A stretch of DNA of 22,590 bases from NCBI GenBank assembly GCA_002501205.1, contig DLRW01000066.1:38942-61531 (forward strand). Direction: 5' to 3'. Origin of the DNA: Flavobacteriales bacterium UBA7878 (GTDB lineage Bacteria > Bacteroidota > Bacteroidia > Flavobacteriales > Schleiferiaceae). Positions 1-7,755 of this stretch are shown here, in pieces; the first letter of the stretch is position 1; each line of letters opens with the position of its first letter. A program made the position numbers and the translations under genes. The notes under the pieces were generated by a model. It was not told where the DNA came from. It made no database searches and worked only from the letters and a program-made list of their open reading frames with translations.

Positions 1-792
1 CCCGCCGATGAATTTCACAATTTACCCATGGCAGCCGGGGTGTATTATTTTTACAATGAAAAAGGGGAGATTCTCTATATCGGTAAAGCCAGTCGACTGA
101 AATCGCGTGTAGCCTCGCATTTTACGGCCGATAAGAGTAGTGCCCGCAGTGCCGCCTTTAAGCGTGATATCGCCCATATTCACTATCGCTTATGTGGAAA
201 TATTCTGGTCGCCGGACTCCTGGAAGACCATGAAATTCGACGCTATTGGCCACCTCATAATCGAGCACAAAAGAGTCCCAAACTACGCTTTGGTGTATTT
301 GCCTATCGGAATCAAAATGCAGATTGGTGTTTGGGTATCAATCGAATAGGCGGGCAGCAAGCCTTTATTGCCAAGTTCCACAGTCTGGAAAAGGCACGTA
401 CCTGGTTAGCAGAAATCGTAGAAGAGCGCGATTTAGATCCAAATCGTTGTGGATTTCCCAAAGGAAGCGGTGATACGGCCGATGATCACAATGCCAAGGT
501 GGAGGCTTTAATGGCGGAAATGCAATCCATACAAAGTGCTATGCTCTGGATTGGAGCCGGCAGAACCGAAGAGGAGCAGAGCTTTGTGTATATGGATAGC
601 CAGGGTTTCCAGGGCATTGGCTTTGTACCTCGAGAGCAAAGCATTGAGCGAGCCGAGCATATAGAACCCTATCTGGAACGCTTGAATAAAAGTGCCAGTA
701 CCGAAGGAATTCTAAAGGAAGGCTGGAAAAAACTCAGTCTTAAGCAGATAGAACTTCCTGAAGAAATTCAATCGAACGGTTTACTTTTTTAA
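1..792 (+). CDS. GIY-YIG nuclease domain protein, 5' end cut by window edge (probably exonuclease/GIY-YIG fusion)
   Basis: The frame is open to the first base, giving 263 visible residues; the ATG at 28 is in frame, but the residues before it (ending NLP) fit the usual lead-in to this domain, so 28 is probably not the true start. Near the visible N-terminus lie GVY (residues 13-15) and YIG (26-28), the two halves of the GIY-YIG nuclease signature, followed by a conserved Arg-rich helix and LLEDHEI, which holds the expected metal-binding Glu. The rest (about residues 100-263) matches no domain I recognise. In Bacteroidota this layout is common in proteins that carry a DnaQ-like 3'-5' exonuclease domain ahead of a UvrC-like GIY-YIG domain; that N-terminal half would lie left of the window, so the fusion is inference. 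Its last 53 bases overlap the convergent hydrolase gene. Likely role: DNA repair nuclease. Confidence 0.8.
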   Translation, partial: PADEFHNLPMAAGVYYFYNEKGEILYIGKASRLKSRVASHFTADKSSARSAAFKRDIAHIHYRLCGNILVAGLLEDHEIRRYWPPHNRAQKSPKLRFGVFAYRNQNADWCLGINRIGGQQAFIAKFHSLEKARTWLAEIVEERDLDPNRCGFPKGSGDTADDHNAKVEALMAEMQSIQSAMLWIGAGRTEEEQSFVYMDSQGFQGIGFVPREQSIERAEHIEPYLERLNKSASTEGILKEGWKKLSLKQIELPEEIQSNGLLF

Positions 793-1600
793 GGCTGGCT
801 TCGGGCAAATCTGCATTATTCCAGGGATGTTGGCGATCGAAGGTGTGACCGGTCTCCGGTATAACTGCAACTCTCGCCTCAGGCTGCCATTGCTTAAGAT
901 CGTAAGCGTGCTTAATAAATACCGCCTCATCATCTTCACCGTGAATAATCAGCCAGGGAGCTTTAATGGCGCGAGCAGCAGCTTCTACATCCAAATCAGC
1001 TTTATGGGCTTTATACTCTTCATAAAGGCTATAGCCAATCGGTAAATCCTGATTGGTTCTACCATTCTTACGCGTAAAATAGCCTTGTTCAGCCCAGTCC
1101 TTAATTTCCTCCGGCGAAAGCTTATCCCAAGGGGTGCGAGCATGGGAAACAGCTGCCCAGGTGATTAGGGCTTTAAAGCGGGAATCTTTGGCTGTGGCCA
1201 GAATGGCATCAGCGCCACCGCGACTATGACCGATTAAGAATATGTTTTCGGAATCTAGCTCCAATTCGGGATGAGGCGATTCTACAAATTTGAGAATCCG
1301 TTCCAGGTCCTTTTGGCGTTTTAGGTAGCTATCTTCTTGATAGGCTTCCAGGTCGAAAAATTCGGTGGGACGGGCAGGAGTAGTGCCATTATGCGAAAAA
1401 TTGAATTTGAGGAAGGCAAAACCCGCTTCGGCAAATTTTTGGGCGATTAAGTCCATTCCACCCCAATCCTTAAAGCCATTAATGCCATGTGCATAGATCA
1501 CTACCGGCAAAGCTTTAGCGCTCTTAGGGAAGCTGATATCCAAACTCATAGGGATAGAATTTGATCCGGCTACATGATATTCTTGATGATTAATCTCCAC
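740..1600 (-). CDS. Alpha/beta hydrolase (dienelactone hydrolase / prolyl oligopeptidase-like)
   Basis: A 286-residue cytosolic serine hydrolase. The fold markers are in order: oxyanion-loop YAHGINGF (residues 36-43), nucleophile elbow GHSRGG with Ser126, an acid in HGEDDEAV (Asp223 or Asp224), and the catalytic His252 in GHTF. There is no signal peptide. Substrate cannot be read from the sequence; family members hydrolyse esters or small peptides. The start is GTG at 1600: no in-frame ATG lies between it and a stop upstream at 1625-1627, and the first internal Met (residue 18) would remove part of the N-terminal beta strand. A perfect TAnnTTTG box ends five bases before the GTG, so the message may be leaderless. 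Its 3' end overlaps the convergent GIY-YIG gene by 53 bases. Confidence 0.85.
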   Translation of the reverse strand: MEINHQEYHVAGSNSIPMSLDISFPKSAKALPVVIYAHGINGFKDWGGMDLIAQKFAEAGFAFLKFNFSHNGTTPARPTEFFDLEAYQEDSYLKRQKDLERILKFVESPHPELELDSENIFLIGHSRGGADAILATAKDSRFKALITWAAVSHARTPWDKLSPEEIKDWAEQGYFTRKNGRTNQDLPIGYSLYEEYKAHKADLDVEAAARAIKAPWLIIHGEDDEAVFIKHAYDLKQWQPEARVAVIPETGHTFDRQHPWNNADLPEASLKKVNRSIEFLQEVLSA

Positions 1601-1605
1601 GTCTT

Positions 1606-1613
1606 CAAATTTA
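1606..1613 (-). promoter_or_regulatory. Candidate Bacteroidota -7 box for the hydrolase gene
   Basis: TAAATTTG on the minus strand matches TAnnTTTG exactly and lies just upstream of the GTG start of the hydrolase. No TTG is seen at the usual -33 distance, and the box is closer to the start than in the neighbouring genes, so it implies a leaderless message or a chance match. Confidence 0.35.
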
Positions 1614-1629
1614 GGTGGGCAATACTAGT

Positions 1630-1676
1630 AAAAAAAGAATCCTGACACCCTAAAGGACTTTCCTAAAGGGGTCAGG
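1630..1676 (-). terminator. Rho-independent terminator of the DUF2911 gene
   Basis: Read on the minus strand, CCTGACCCC pairs with GGGTGTCAGG (one bulged base), with a second inner stem (AGGA/TCCT), and a run of seven T follows four bases after the stem. It lies 35 bases beyond the stop codon of the DUF2911 gene and ahead of the hydrolase gene on the same strand, separating the two. Confidence 0.85.
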
Positions 1677-1710
1677 ACTTTCAGCTTAATTGCAAGCGGT
1701 GAGCTGAAAT

Positions 1711-2571
1711 TTATTTAGCTGACCATTCTTCCATAAAGGATTCGAGCATACCTACATAGGCAAATTCTTTGTTGGCTTTATTGGCCTCTTCCATTCCAAT
1801 TTCCATTGCTTTCTCAGCAGCTTTTACGGCTTTCTTGTTCTCACCTAAGGCAAATAACACTTCACCGTGAACCAGGTAGCTGTACCAGTTATTGGGATTT
1901 AATTTGATAGCATTCTCTATATATTCCAAGGCTGCTTTATGGTCGATGTCATTACGAGTGTAGTAAATAGCAGCACTGCGATTAACCTTCCATAAATCAT
2001 CCTCATTGGCATTAGCTAAAGCTGCTTTGATATTGGCAATGGCTTTAGATTGAACATCTACCTCAAAAGGAAGTTTTACCAGGGTGTTGGCCCAACGAAT
2101 AACCAATTCTGCTTTTCCATCAACGATAGATTGGAAATCGATGGTAAAGGTTTCAGTGCTTTCTTTAGTTGTGGTGGCAGCAACATCTACACGAAACACA
2201 TCTTGCTTTTCATCGTAACCATCAGCACCCCATAATTCGGTATTCTTGTTCAGAATAACGGTCCAGGTATCTTGATTAGGAATGGTGAATAAGCTGTATT
2301 TCCCAGCAGGAACTAATTGGCCTGCGAAAGTTACCGGAGTATTGAACTCAATTGCGGTGGCTTTATTGGCACCGGTACGCCAAACTTTTCCATTGGGCAC
2401 TAATTCTCCAAAGATTTCGCGACCCTTAACTCCGGGACGGCTGTATTCTACCGTAAAATCGGTTAAGCCTACACGTTGCTCTAAGGTGGAGGAGGGACTG
2501 GGAGCAGGTAAGTCCTGGGCGGTCATGGCGAAACTGGCAAAGGCCAGCATAGCTAGTACTGTTTTTTTCAT
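1711..2571 (-). CDS. DUF2911 exported protein with C-terminal TPR-like helices
   Basis: 286 residues starting with a clear signal peptide (MKKTVLAMLAFASFAMTAQ), so the product is periplasmic or secreted. Residues about 25-170 are a DUF2911 domain: the stretches VEYSRPGVKGREIFG, VWRTGANKATAIEF and AGKYSLFTIP are typical of the family, which is widespread in Bacteroidota and has no assigned biochemical role. The C-terminal third (about 190-270) is helical, with a TPR-like unit (ALEYIENAIKLNPNNW) and a second one after it. The ATG at 2571 is preceded by a perfect -7 box and the gene ends in its own terminator, so it is probably monocistronic. Molecular function unknown. Confidence 0.92.
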   Translation of the reverse strand: MKKTVLAMLAFASFAMTAQDLPAPSPSSTLEQRVGLTDFTVEYSRPGVKGREIFGELVPNGKVWRTGANKATAIEFNTPVTFAGQLVPAGKYSLFTIPNQDTWTVILNKNTELWGADGYDEKQDVFRVDVAATTTKESTETFTIDFQSIVDGKAELVIRWANTLVKLPFEVDVQSKAIANIKAALANANEDDLWKVNRSAAIYYTRNDIDHKAALEYIENAIKLNPNNWYSYLVHGEVLFALGENKKAVKAAEKAMEIGMEEANKANKEFAYVGMLESFMEEWSAK

Positions 2572-2591
2572 TTTGGTATTTAATTAAGGTT

Positions 2592-2599
2592 CAAACATA
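2592..2599 (-). promoter_or_regulatory. Bacteroidota -7 promoter box of the DUF2911 gene
   Basis: TATGTTTG on the minus strand is an exact TAnnTTTG match, 20 bases before the ATG at 2571. No good TTG is visible at the -33 spacing. Confidence 0.55.
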
Positions 2600-2615
2600 G
2601 AAAAAGCAATTCGGT

Positions 2616-3320
2616 TTAAAGGCGTTCAAATTTCCCTGATTTGAATTCCCAGGATTGCATTTCAATTTGAGCGGCAGCTTCTTTAAACTGGGCATAATGA
2701 TTTTGCTCGGAGATAAACTCCTGAACGACTTCTGTATAATTATCCATTAAACCGAGAATAAGCTCGGTTACCTCACGTACGGCGTGTTCATCTCCTTGAC
2801 TGGCTGTGATATAATCTGCTAAATCGGATCCGGCTACCAAGCCCAAAAAGAGGGGGTTAGCCAGACGTCCCACACAAAAACGCAGGCCTACTTCACGGGC
2901 CACAGCCAGGTCCAATACATCATCAAAAACATAGCAGATTTCTTCAGCCTTTAGCTCAAAATGCTCCATAAAGTGCCGCAGGGCTTCACCTTTGCGAATG
3001 GCCCGTTGGTATACCACATTGGCCTGATGATTTTGCATCAAATCGCGAGCTACCGGATTTGCAGCTCCGGTAATTACCCCTAAATAGGGAATGCTGCCAT
3101 ATTTTTTGAAATGCCCGTATCGAAGCATGCGTAAACCGGCGGAGTCGACCTCGCTAAAGCGACTGCCTTCACTGCCCAGCTTGGAGCCATCGTTAAAAAC
3201 GCCATCCCAATCAAAGAGATAGGCCTTGATTTTCGGTAGATGCTCACGTAGATCATAAGCACTGCGTAAAAACTGCCCACCGATGTCGGTAAAACTATCT
3301 TCTAATTCCAGTAAGTCCAT
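2616..3320 (-). CDS. HAD-family phosphatase, KdsC-like
   Basis: 234 residues with the HAD motifs in the KdsC arrangement: motif I FDWDGVFNDG (nucleophile Asp37, Asp39), DSAGLRML in place of KdsC's DGLGIK segment, motif II Thr84 in VITGA, motif III Lys110 in RKGEAL, and motif IV FDDVLDL (residues 132-138). There is no large cap domain, as in KdsC-type phosphatases, which act as oligomers on 3-deoxy-manno-octulosonate 8-phosphate in LPS synthesis. It is longer than a normal KdsC (about 170-190 residues), with extra N-terminal (about 30) and C-terminal helical parts, so its substrate may be a different sugar phosphate. It is divergent from the LpxH-like gene, another envelope-type enzyme. Cytosolic; exact substrate uncertain. 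Confidence 0.8.
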   Translation of the reverse strand: MDLLELEDSFTDIGGQFLRSAYDLREHLPKIKAYLFDWDGVFNDGSKLGSEGSRFSEVDSAGLRMLRYGHFKKYGSIPYLGVITGAANPVARDLMQNHQANVVYQRAIRKGEALRHFMEHFELKAEEICYVFDDVLDLAVAREVGLRFCVGRLANPLFLGLVAGSDLADYITASQGDEHAVREVTELILGLMDNYTEVVQEFISEQNHYAQFKEAAAQIEMQSWEFKSGKFERL

Positions 3321-3419
3321 AATTCAAATTCTAAAGCTAAGGTACCAAATAGGCGTAGGGAGAAAGGCTTATAAACATCTTAAAGTGAAAAGAATCTTTG
3401 AATTAACCTGTCATTAAGA

Positions 3420-3447
3420 TTGACTTCATACTTGCAATGAAGCTTTG
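3420..3447 (+). promoter_or_regulatory. Candidate promoter of the LpxH-like/glycosyltransferase pair
   Basis: TTG at 3420-3422, a 17-base spacer and AAGCTTTG at 3440-3447, one mismatch from TAnnTTTG. The box ends 17 bases before the ATG at 3465, the same distance as in other genes here. Confidence 0.35.
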
Positions 3448-3464
3448 CCCTCAAATAGAATAAT

Positions 3465-4307
3465 ATGGCCAAACGTGAACTTCCTTTGGTGGTAATATCC
3501 GACACACACTTAGGTACTTACGGATGTAGAGCAGAAGAATTGTATCGTTATTTGAAGTCGATTAAGCCCGAAACCCTGGTTTTAAATGGCGATATTATCG
3601 ACATCTGGCAATTCCGGAAACGCTATTTCCCCAAGGCTCACCTGAAGGTACTTAAGCAGATTATCTCCATGGCCTCCAAAGGCACGAAGGTGTATTATTT
3701 AACCGGGAATCACGATGAGGCTTTGCGCCGATTTAGTGACTTCACCTTAGGGAATATCACCCTGGCTGATAAATTAATTTTAGACTTACCGGATGGGAAG
3801 GCCTGGATTTTTCACGGGGATATTTTTGATGCTTCTATCCAAAATGCCAAGTGGTTGGCCAAGCTTGGGGGATGGGGTTATGATTTGTTGATCATGATTA
3901 ACAGTCTGCTTAATTGGGCTTTGGAGAAAATGGGGCGAGAGCGTTACAGCTTATCCAAAAAGATTAAGAACAGCGTTAAAAAGGCGGTTACCTATATTCA
4001 AAGTTTTGAGGATACCGCGGCAGAGCTGGCTATAGATCAGGGCTACAAATATGTAATATGTGGACATATACATCAGCCCCAGCAACGCGAAATAAAAAGC
4101 GAAAAAGGCAGTTGTACTTATCTAAATTCTGGCGATTGGATTGAGAATCTATGCGCCCTGGAATTTAATGGTGAAGCTTGGGAGCTTTATCAATATGATA
4201 CTAAGCCACCACTAACCGTAGAATCGGAAGATGAGGAATTGAACGATCTGGATCTGCAACGCATTATTCAAAAGGTAACTTTCGATGAAAGAACACTGGC
4301 CTCCTGA
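3465..4307 (+). CDS. Calcineurin-like phosphoesterase, UDP-2,3-diacylglucosamine diphosphatase (LpxH) family
   Basis: 280 residues carrying the full dinuclear metallophosphoesterase set: DTHLG (13-17), NGDIID (41-46), GNHDE (81-85), HGD (117-119), GHIHQ (200-204) and NSGDW (221-225). The helical insert between HGD and GHIHQ (about 120-180) is characteristic of LpxH-type enzymes, which cleave UDP-2,3-diacylglucosamine to lipid X during lipid A synthesis at the inner face of the membrane. Whether this protein is the lipid A enzyme or a paralogue on another pyrophosphate lipid cannot be settled by eye. Its stop lies 23 bases inside the next gene, so the glycosyltransferase is probably translationally coupled to it. 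Confidence 0.88.
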   Translation: MAKRELPLVVISDTHLGTYGCRAEELYRYLKSIKPETLVLNGDIIDIWQFRKRYFPKAHLKVLKQIISMASKGTKVYYLTGNHDEALRRFSDFTLGNITLADKLILDLPDGKAWIFHGDIFDASIQNAKWLAKLGGWGYDLLIMINSLLNWALEKMGRERYSLSKKIKNSVKKAVTYIQSFEDTAAELAIDQGYKYVICGHIHQPQQREIKSEKGSCTYLNSGDWIENLCALEFNGEAWELYQYDTKPPLTVESEDEELNDLDLQRIIQKVTFDERTLAS

Positions 4308-5322
4308 GCCACGCATACTATACGCTTTTCAAGGAACGGGCAATGGCCATGCCTCTCGGGCAGCAGAATTAGTGCCCTTATTAAAGAAATATGCCCGGGT
4401 GGAGGTCTTGTGCTCGGGACATAATCGTCAGCTTTCGCTGGATTTTCCTCTAGATTTTCAATTGAATGGCATCAGCTTTAGCTACAATAATAAAGGAGGT
4501 TTAAGCTATATTCAAACCGCCTTAAAAGCGAATTTCCCAAGATTTCAAAAGGAGGTTAAAGCTTTGGACTTAAGCGCCTATGATTTGGTGCTAAATGATT
4601 TTGAACCGGTGTCTGCTTATGCTGCCAAGCGTCAGAATGTAAATCTGATCGCCTTGAGTCATCAAGCTTCATTTCTCAGTGAAATGAGTCCTCGTCCCCT
4701 GCGTAAGCATCTTATTGCAGAGTGGATTTTTAAAAACTATGCACCGGCCAAAGAAGCAATGGCCTTTCACTTTAAGCGCTACGATCATTTCATCCATCCT
4801 CCGGTATTGCGCCGTGAAATTCAAAAATTGGAAAGTCGCAATAGAGGACATTATCTGGTTTATCTGCCTGCTTATAGCGATGCGGTGATTCGGAAAACCC
4901 TTTTGCAAATGAGCAATAAGGAGTGGATAGTTTTCAGCAAGGAATGCCAAAAACCCTATAGCGATCACAATCTTCGCTTTGAGCCCATTCAGGGAGAAGC
5001 CTTTTTAAAATACCTGGCCACCTGTGAGGGATTGCTTTGTTCTGCTGGCTTTGAAGCCCCAGCGGAGGCTCTATATCTAGGTAAAAAACTTTTCGTGATT
5101 CCCATTAAAGGTCAATATGAGCAGTTTTGCAATGCAGCGGCTTTGGAACAAATGGGGGTGCCGGTGAGCACGGATCTTAATGCGCGCAGCTTACAACTCT
5201 TGCAGGATTGGGTATATCAAGAGAACAGTAATCCCAAACTGGAAGTCGCTGATCCGGAAAGCTTAGTCCTGAAATTACTGGAACAGGAGGGACTCTTAAA
5301 AATCAGGGCACTTCAGGCCTGA
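4285..5322 (+). CDS. Glycosyltransferase of the MurG/GT28-like (GT-B) type
   Basis: 345 residues. The N-terminal GTGNGHASRA (residues 17-26) is the glycine-rich loop found in MurG/UGT-like GT-B enzymes, and the C-terminal half has CSAGFEAPAEAL followed by a conserved P/K and Q-rich stretch (KGQYEQFCNA), the nucleotide-sugar binding region of the same fold. No signal peptide or membrane helix is seen, so it is probably cytosolic or peripheral on the inner membrane. It overlaps the LpxH-like gene by 23 bases, and the same pairing is common in Bacteroidota, which suggests a shared glycolipid or lipid A related pathway. Donor and acceptor are unknown. Confidence 0.85.
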   Translation: MKEHWPPEPRILYAFQGTGNGHASRAAELVPLLKKYARVEVLCSGHNRQLSLDFPLDFQLNGISFSYNNKGGLSYIQTALKANFPRFQKEVKALDLSAYDLVLNDFEPVSAYAAKRQNVNLIALSHQASFLSEMSPRPLRKHLIAEWIFKNYAPAKEAMAFHFKRYDHFIHPPVLRREIQKLESRNRGHYLVYLPAYSDAVIRKTLLQMSNKEWIVFSKECQKPYSDHNLRFEPIQGEAFLKYLATCEGLLCSAGFEAPAEALYLGKKLFVIPIKGQYEQFCNAAALEQMGVPVSTDLNARSLQLLQDWVYQENSNPKLEVADPESLVLKLLEQEGLLKIRALQA

Positions 5323-5365
5323 AAAACACTAAAGACTCAATCCTGCGTTATTTCATTGGAATTCG

Positions 5366-5373
5366 TAATTTTG
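5366..5373 (+). promoter_or_regulatory. Bacteroidota -7 promoter box of the bamD operon
   Basis: TAATTTTG is an exact TAnnTTTG match, ending 11 bases before the ATG of bamD at 5385. No clear -33 TTG at normal spacing. It would drive bamD-rpoZ-coaBC-DUF4835-recN. Confidence 0.5.
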
Positions 5374-5384
5374 CCAGCTGATTT

Positions 5385-6194
5385 ATGAGGAAAAGACTTG
5401 TCATCCTATTAAGTGGCTTTTTGCTTTTGGCAGGAAGCGCCTGTAATGAATATCAAAAAGTATTGAAGAGTCCTAATGTGGACTTCAAATACGAAAAGGC
5501 GGTAGAGTACTACAATGAAGGTGAGTACGATAAAGCCTATCCACTTTTTGATGAATTACTGATCTTATACCGCGGTTCTGAGAAAGCGGCAGATGTGTAT
5601 TATTACTATGCCATGTGTAGCTTTGAGCTGAAGGATTTCATCTTGGCCGCTTATCACTTCAAAAACTTCGCGAAAACTTTCCCTACCCATCCCAAGACCG
5701 AAATGGCTTATTATATGGTAGGCTATTGTCATTATCTGGAATCACCCGATTACAGCTTGGATCAGGACTATACCTTTAAGGCCATTAATGATTTACAGCT
5801 TTTTGCCAATTTGTATCCTAATAGCGATAAGTTATTGAGCACCAATGAGCTTATCGATGAATTGAGAGCCAAATTGGAGCGCAAATCCTTTGAGCGTGCC
5901 ATGCAATATTTTCACATGGAATATTACCAATCGGCGGTAGTGAGCTTTAACAATGTGATGGATGATTATCCGGATACCGAATACCGCGAAGAGGCCATGT
6001 TCCACAAATGTGTAGCAGCCTATCGCTTTGCCGATAACAGTATTTCTGAAAAACAATTTCAGCGCTATATTGAAAGTCGTACCGCTTACCTGGAATTCAA
6101 AGAGTATTTCCCGGAAAGCGATTACAATAAAACATTGGACAAGTTATTTGCCAATATTGATCAACAGATCAGCGAGCTTAAACCACAATCCTAA
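5385..6194 (+). CDS. bamD: Outer membrane protein assembly factor BamD (lipoprotein)
   Basis: 269 residues with a lipoprotein signal peptide ending in GSAC, so Cys20 is the lipidated residue; no acidic surface-export signal follows it, in keeping with a periplasm-facing lipoprotein. The mature part is a chain of about five TPR units (for example AVEYYNEGEYDKAYPLFDEL near residue 40, then AAYHFKNFAKTFP and AVVSFNNVMDDYPDTEY), which is the BamD/YfiO architecture, and its length matches Bacteroidota BamD. BamD works with BamA in folding beta-barrel proteins into the outer membrane. It opens a plus-strand run with rpoZ 13 bases downstream, an order conserved in this phylum. Confidence 0.94.
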   Translation: MRKRLVILLSGFLLLAGSACNEYQKVLKSPNVDFKYEKAVEYYNEGEYDKAYPLFDELLILYRGSEKAADVYYYYAMCSFELKDFILAAYHFKNFAKTFPTHPKTEMAYYMVGYCHYLESPDYSLDQDYTFKAINDLQLFANLYPNSDKLLSTNELIDELRAKLERKSFERAMQYFHMEYYQSAVVSFNNVMDDYPDTEYREEAMFHKCVAAYRFADNSISEKQFQRYIESRTAYLEFKEYFPESDYNKTLDKLFANIDQQISELKPQS

Positions 6195-6207
6195 TAAATT
6201 CTCGTAG

Positions 6208-6540
6208 ATGGATTTTAAAAAAGTAGATGCCCCAAGAAACACCGTAACCCGCGACCATAACGATTTGGATCGCCCTACTGGTAATATCTATGAGGCGGTT
6301 TCCATTTTAGCTAAACGCGCCGATCAGATCGCGGAAGACATGAAAGTGGAATTGCACGAGAAACTGAATGAGTTTGCTACTCATAACGAATCTTTGGAAG
6401 AAATTTTCGAAAACAAAGAGCAGATTGAAGTTTCTCGTTTTTACGAAAGTCTCCCCAAGCCACATCACATTGCGGCTACCGAATGGGAGAAAGATGAAGT
6501 GTATTTCCGTCGTCCTGCCGAAGAGCAAAAGGAAGACTAA
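6208..6540 (+). CDS. rpoZ: DNA-directed RNA polymerase omega subunit
   Basis: 110 residues. The region TGNIYEAVSILAKRADQIAEDMK (residues 24-46) corresponds to the omega core in which the Bacteroidota form replaces the proteobacterial 'ALR' helix; the remainder is charged and helical, with a C-terminal stretch EVYFRRPAEE typical of the phylum's omega. Omega helps assemble and stabilise the beta' subunit. The position between bamD (13 bases) and coaBC (3 bases) is a conserved Bacteroidota arrangement and supports the call, since omega is weakly conserved in sequence. Confidence 0.9.
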   Translation: MDFKKVDAPRNTVTRDHNDLDRPTGNIYEAVSILAKRADQIAEDMKVELHEKLNEFATHNESLEEIFENKEQIEVSRFYESLPKPHHIAATEWEKDEVYFRRPAEEQKED

Positions 6541-6543
6541 ATT

Positions 6544-7755
6544 ATGTTGAGCGGAAAAAAAATACTACTGGGAGTAACCGGTGGTATTGCCGCCTATAAG
6601 ACGACGTACCTCGTGCGACTGCTTATCAAGGCAGGGGCCGAGGTACGTGTTGTTTTAAGCCCCACGGCCCGCGATTTTGTGACGCCACTAAGCCTGGCCA
6701 CTCTCAGCAAGAATCCGGTTTACTGGGAATATTTCGATCGGGAATCGGAAACCGGTACCTGGAATAATCATGTAGAGTTAGGCCTTTGGGCTGATCTGAT
6801 GATTTTGGCCCCCCTTACCGCCAATACCATGGCGAAGATTGCTCAAGGGCAGTCTGATAATTTCCTAATGGCCGTTTATCTTTCTGCTAAATGCCCCGTG
6901 TACTTTGCTCCGGCTATGGATCTGGATATGTACAAACATCCAGCTACCCGCGAGAATATCCAAAAATTAGAATCCTTTGGTCATATTCTCATCCCAGCTG
7001 AAAAAGGCGAATTAGCCAGTGGCCTGGAAGGTGAGGGGCGCATGGCTGAACCCGAAACTATTATTGATGCTGTAATAGCGGACCTCGAATCTAAGTCACC
7101 TTTGCGCAATAAGCAGATTGTGATAAATGCCGGTCCTACTTACGAAGCGATTGATCCGGTGCGTTTTATTGGCAATCGTTCTTCTGGTAAAATGGGGATG
7201 GCTTTGGCCGAAGCCGCCGCGAATTATGGTGCTCGGGTTCAATTAATTTTAGGCCCTAGTAGTCAGGATTCTAAAAATCCCGCCATTGAAATCACAAGGG
7301 TGGAGAGTACCCAGGAAATGTTTGTGGCCACCAACACTGCGGCTCAAAATGCGGATTGGATTATCCTAAGTGCTGCGGTATCGGATTATCGTCCGAAAAA
7401 CCCGGCCAATCAAAAGATAAAGAAGAGTGATGGAGGCATGCTACACCTGGATTTGGTGGAAAACCCGGATATCCTGAAAAGCATTGGACATGCGAAAAAG
7501 GATCATCAATTGCTTATAGGTTTCGCTCTCGAAACAGAGAATGCCGAGGCGAATGCCCAAAAGAAACTGGATACCAAGAACTGTGATTGGATCGTTCTGA
7601 ATCAGGCCGACGATAAGGCCAGAGGTTTCGGACACGATACTAATGAAGTCTTGATGATCAGCCGTAAAGGCCAACGCGAAAAACTTGAATTAAAACCTAA
7701 GAAGGAATTAGCCTATGAAATTTTGGATCGGCTTATTAAGCATCATACTGCTTAG
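6544..7755 (+). CDS. coaBC: Bifunctional phosphopantothenoylcysteine decarboxylase / phosphopantothenate-cysteine ligase
   Basis: 403 residues. The N-terminal CoaC flavoprotein domain (1-180) has the FMN loop GVTGGIAAYK (10-19) and active-site His76 in NHVELG; the usual PxMN motif reads PAMD (Asp126) and the flap that normally holds the reactive Cys reads ELASGLEGEGRM with Ser159. The C-terminal CoaB domain (about 188-400) has INAGPTYEAIDPVRFIGN, SSGKMG (213-218), SAAVSDYRP (276-284) and the CTP/phosphopantothenate lysine stretch AQKKLDTKNCDW. Together they make 4'-phosphopantetheine from phosphopantothenate and cysteine in coenzyme A synthesis. The reading frame ends 41 bases inside the DUF4835 gene. 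The Asp and Ser substitutions appear lineage-typical from memory, not a sign of decay. Confidence 0.95.
   Translation: MLSGKKILLGVTGGIAAYKTTYLVRLLIKAGAEVRVVLSPTARDFVTPLSLATLSKNPVYWEYFDRESETGTWNNHVELGLWADLMILAPLTANTMAKIAQGQSDNFLMAVYLSAKCPVYFAPAMDLDMYKHPATRENIQKLESFGHILIPAEKGELASGLEGEGRMAEPETIIDAVIADLESKSPLRNKQIVINAGPTYEAIDPVRFIGNRSSGKMGMALAEAAANYGARVQLILGPSSQDSKNPAIEITRVESTQEMFVATNTAAQNADWIILSAAVSDYRPKNPANQKIKKSDGGMLHLDLVENPDILKSIGHAKKDHQLLIGFALETENAEANAQKKLDTKNCDWIVLNQADDKARGFGHDTNEVLMISRKGQREKLELKPKKELAYEILDRLIKHHTA

Noticed and set aside
28..30. ATG at 28 as the true start of the GIY-YIG gene.
   Set aside because: The nine codons before it are in frame and fit the usual lead-in to the domain, so the gene is better read as cut by the window edge.
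4669..4968. 99-codon minus-strand open frame inside the glycosyltransferase gene.
   Set aside because: Antisense shadow of a clear family member; no domain, no promoter.
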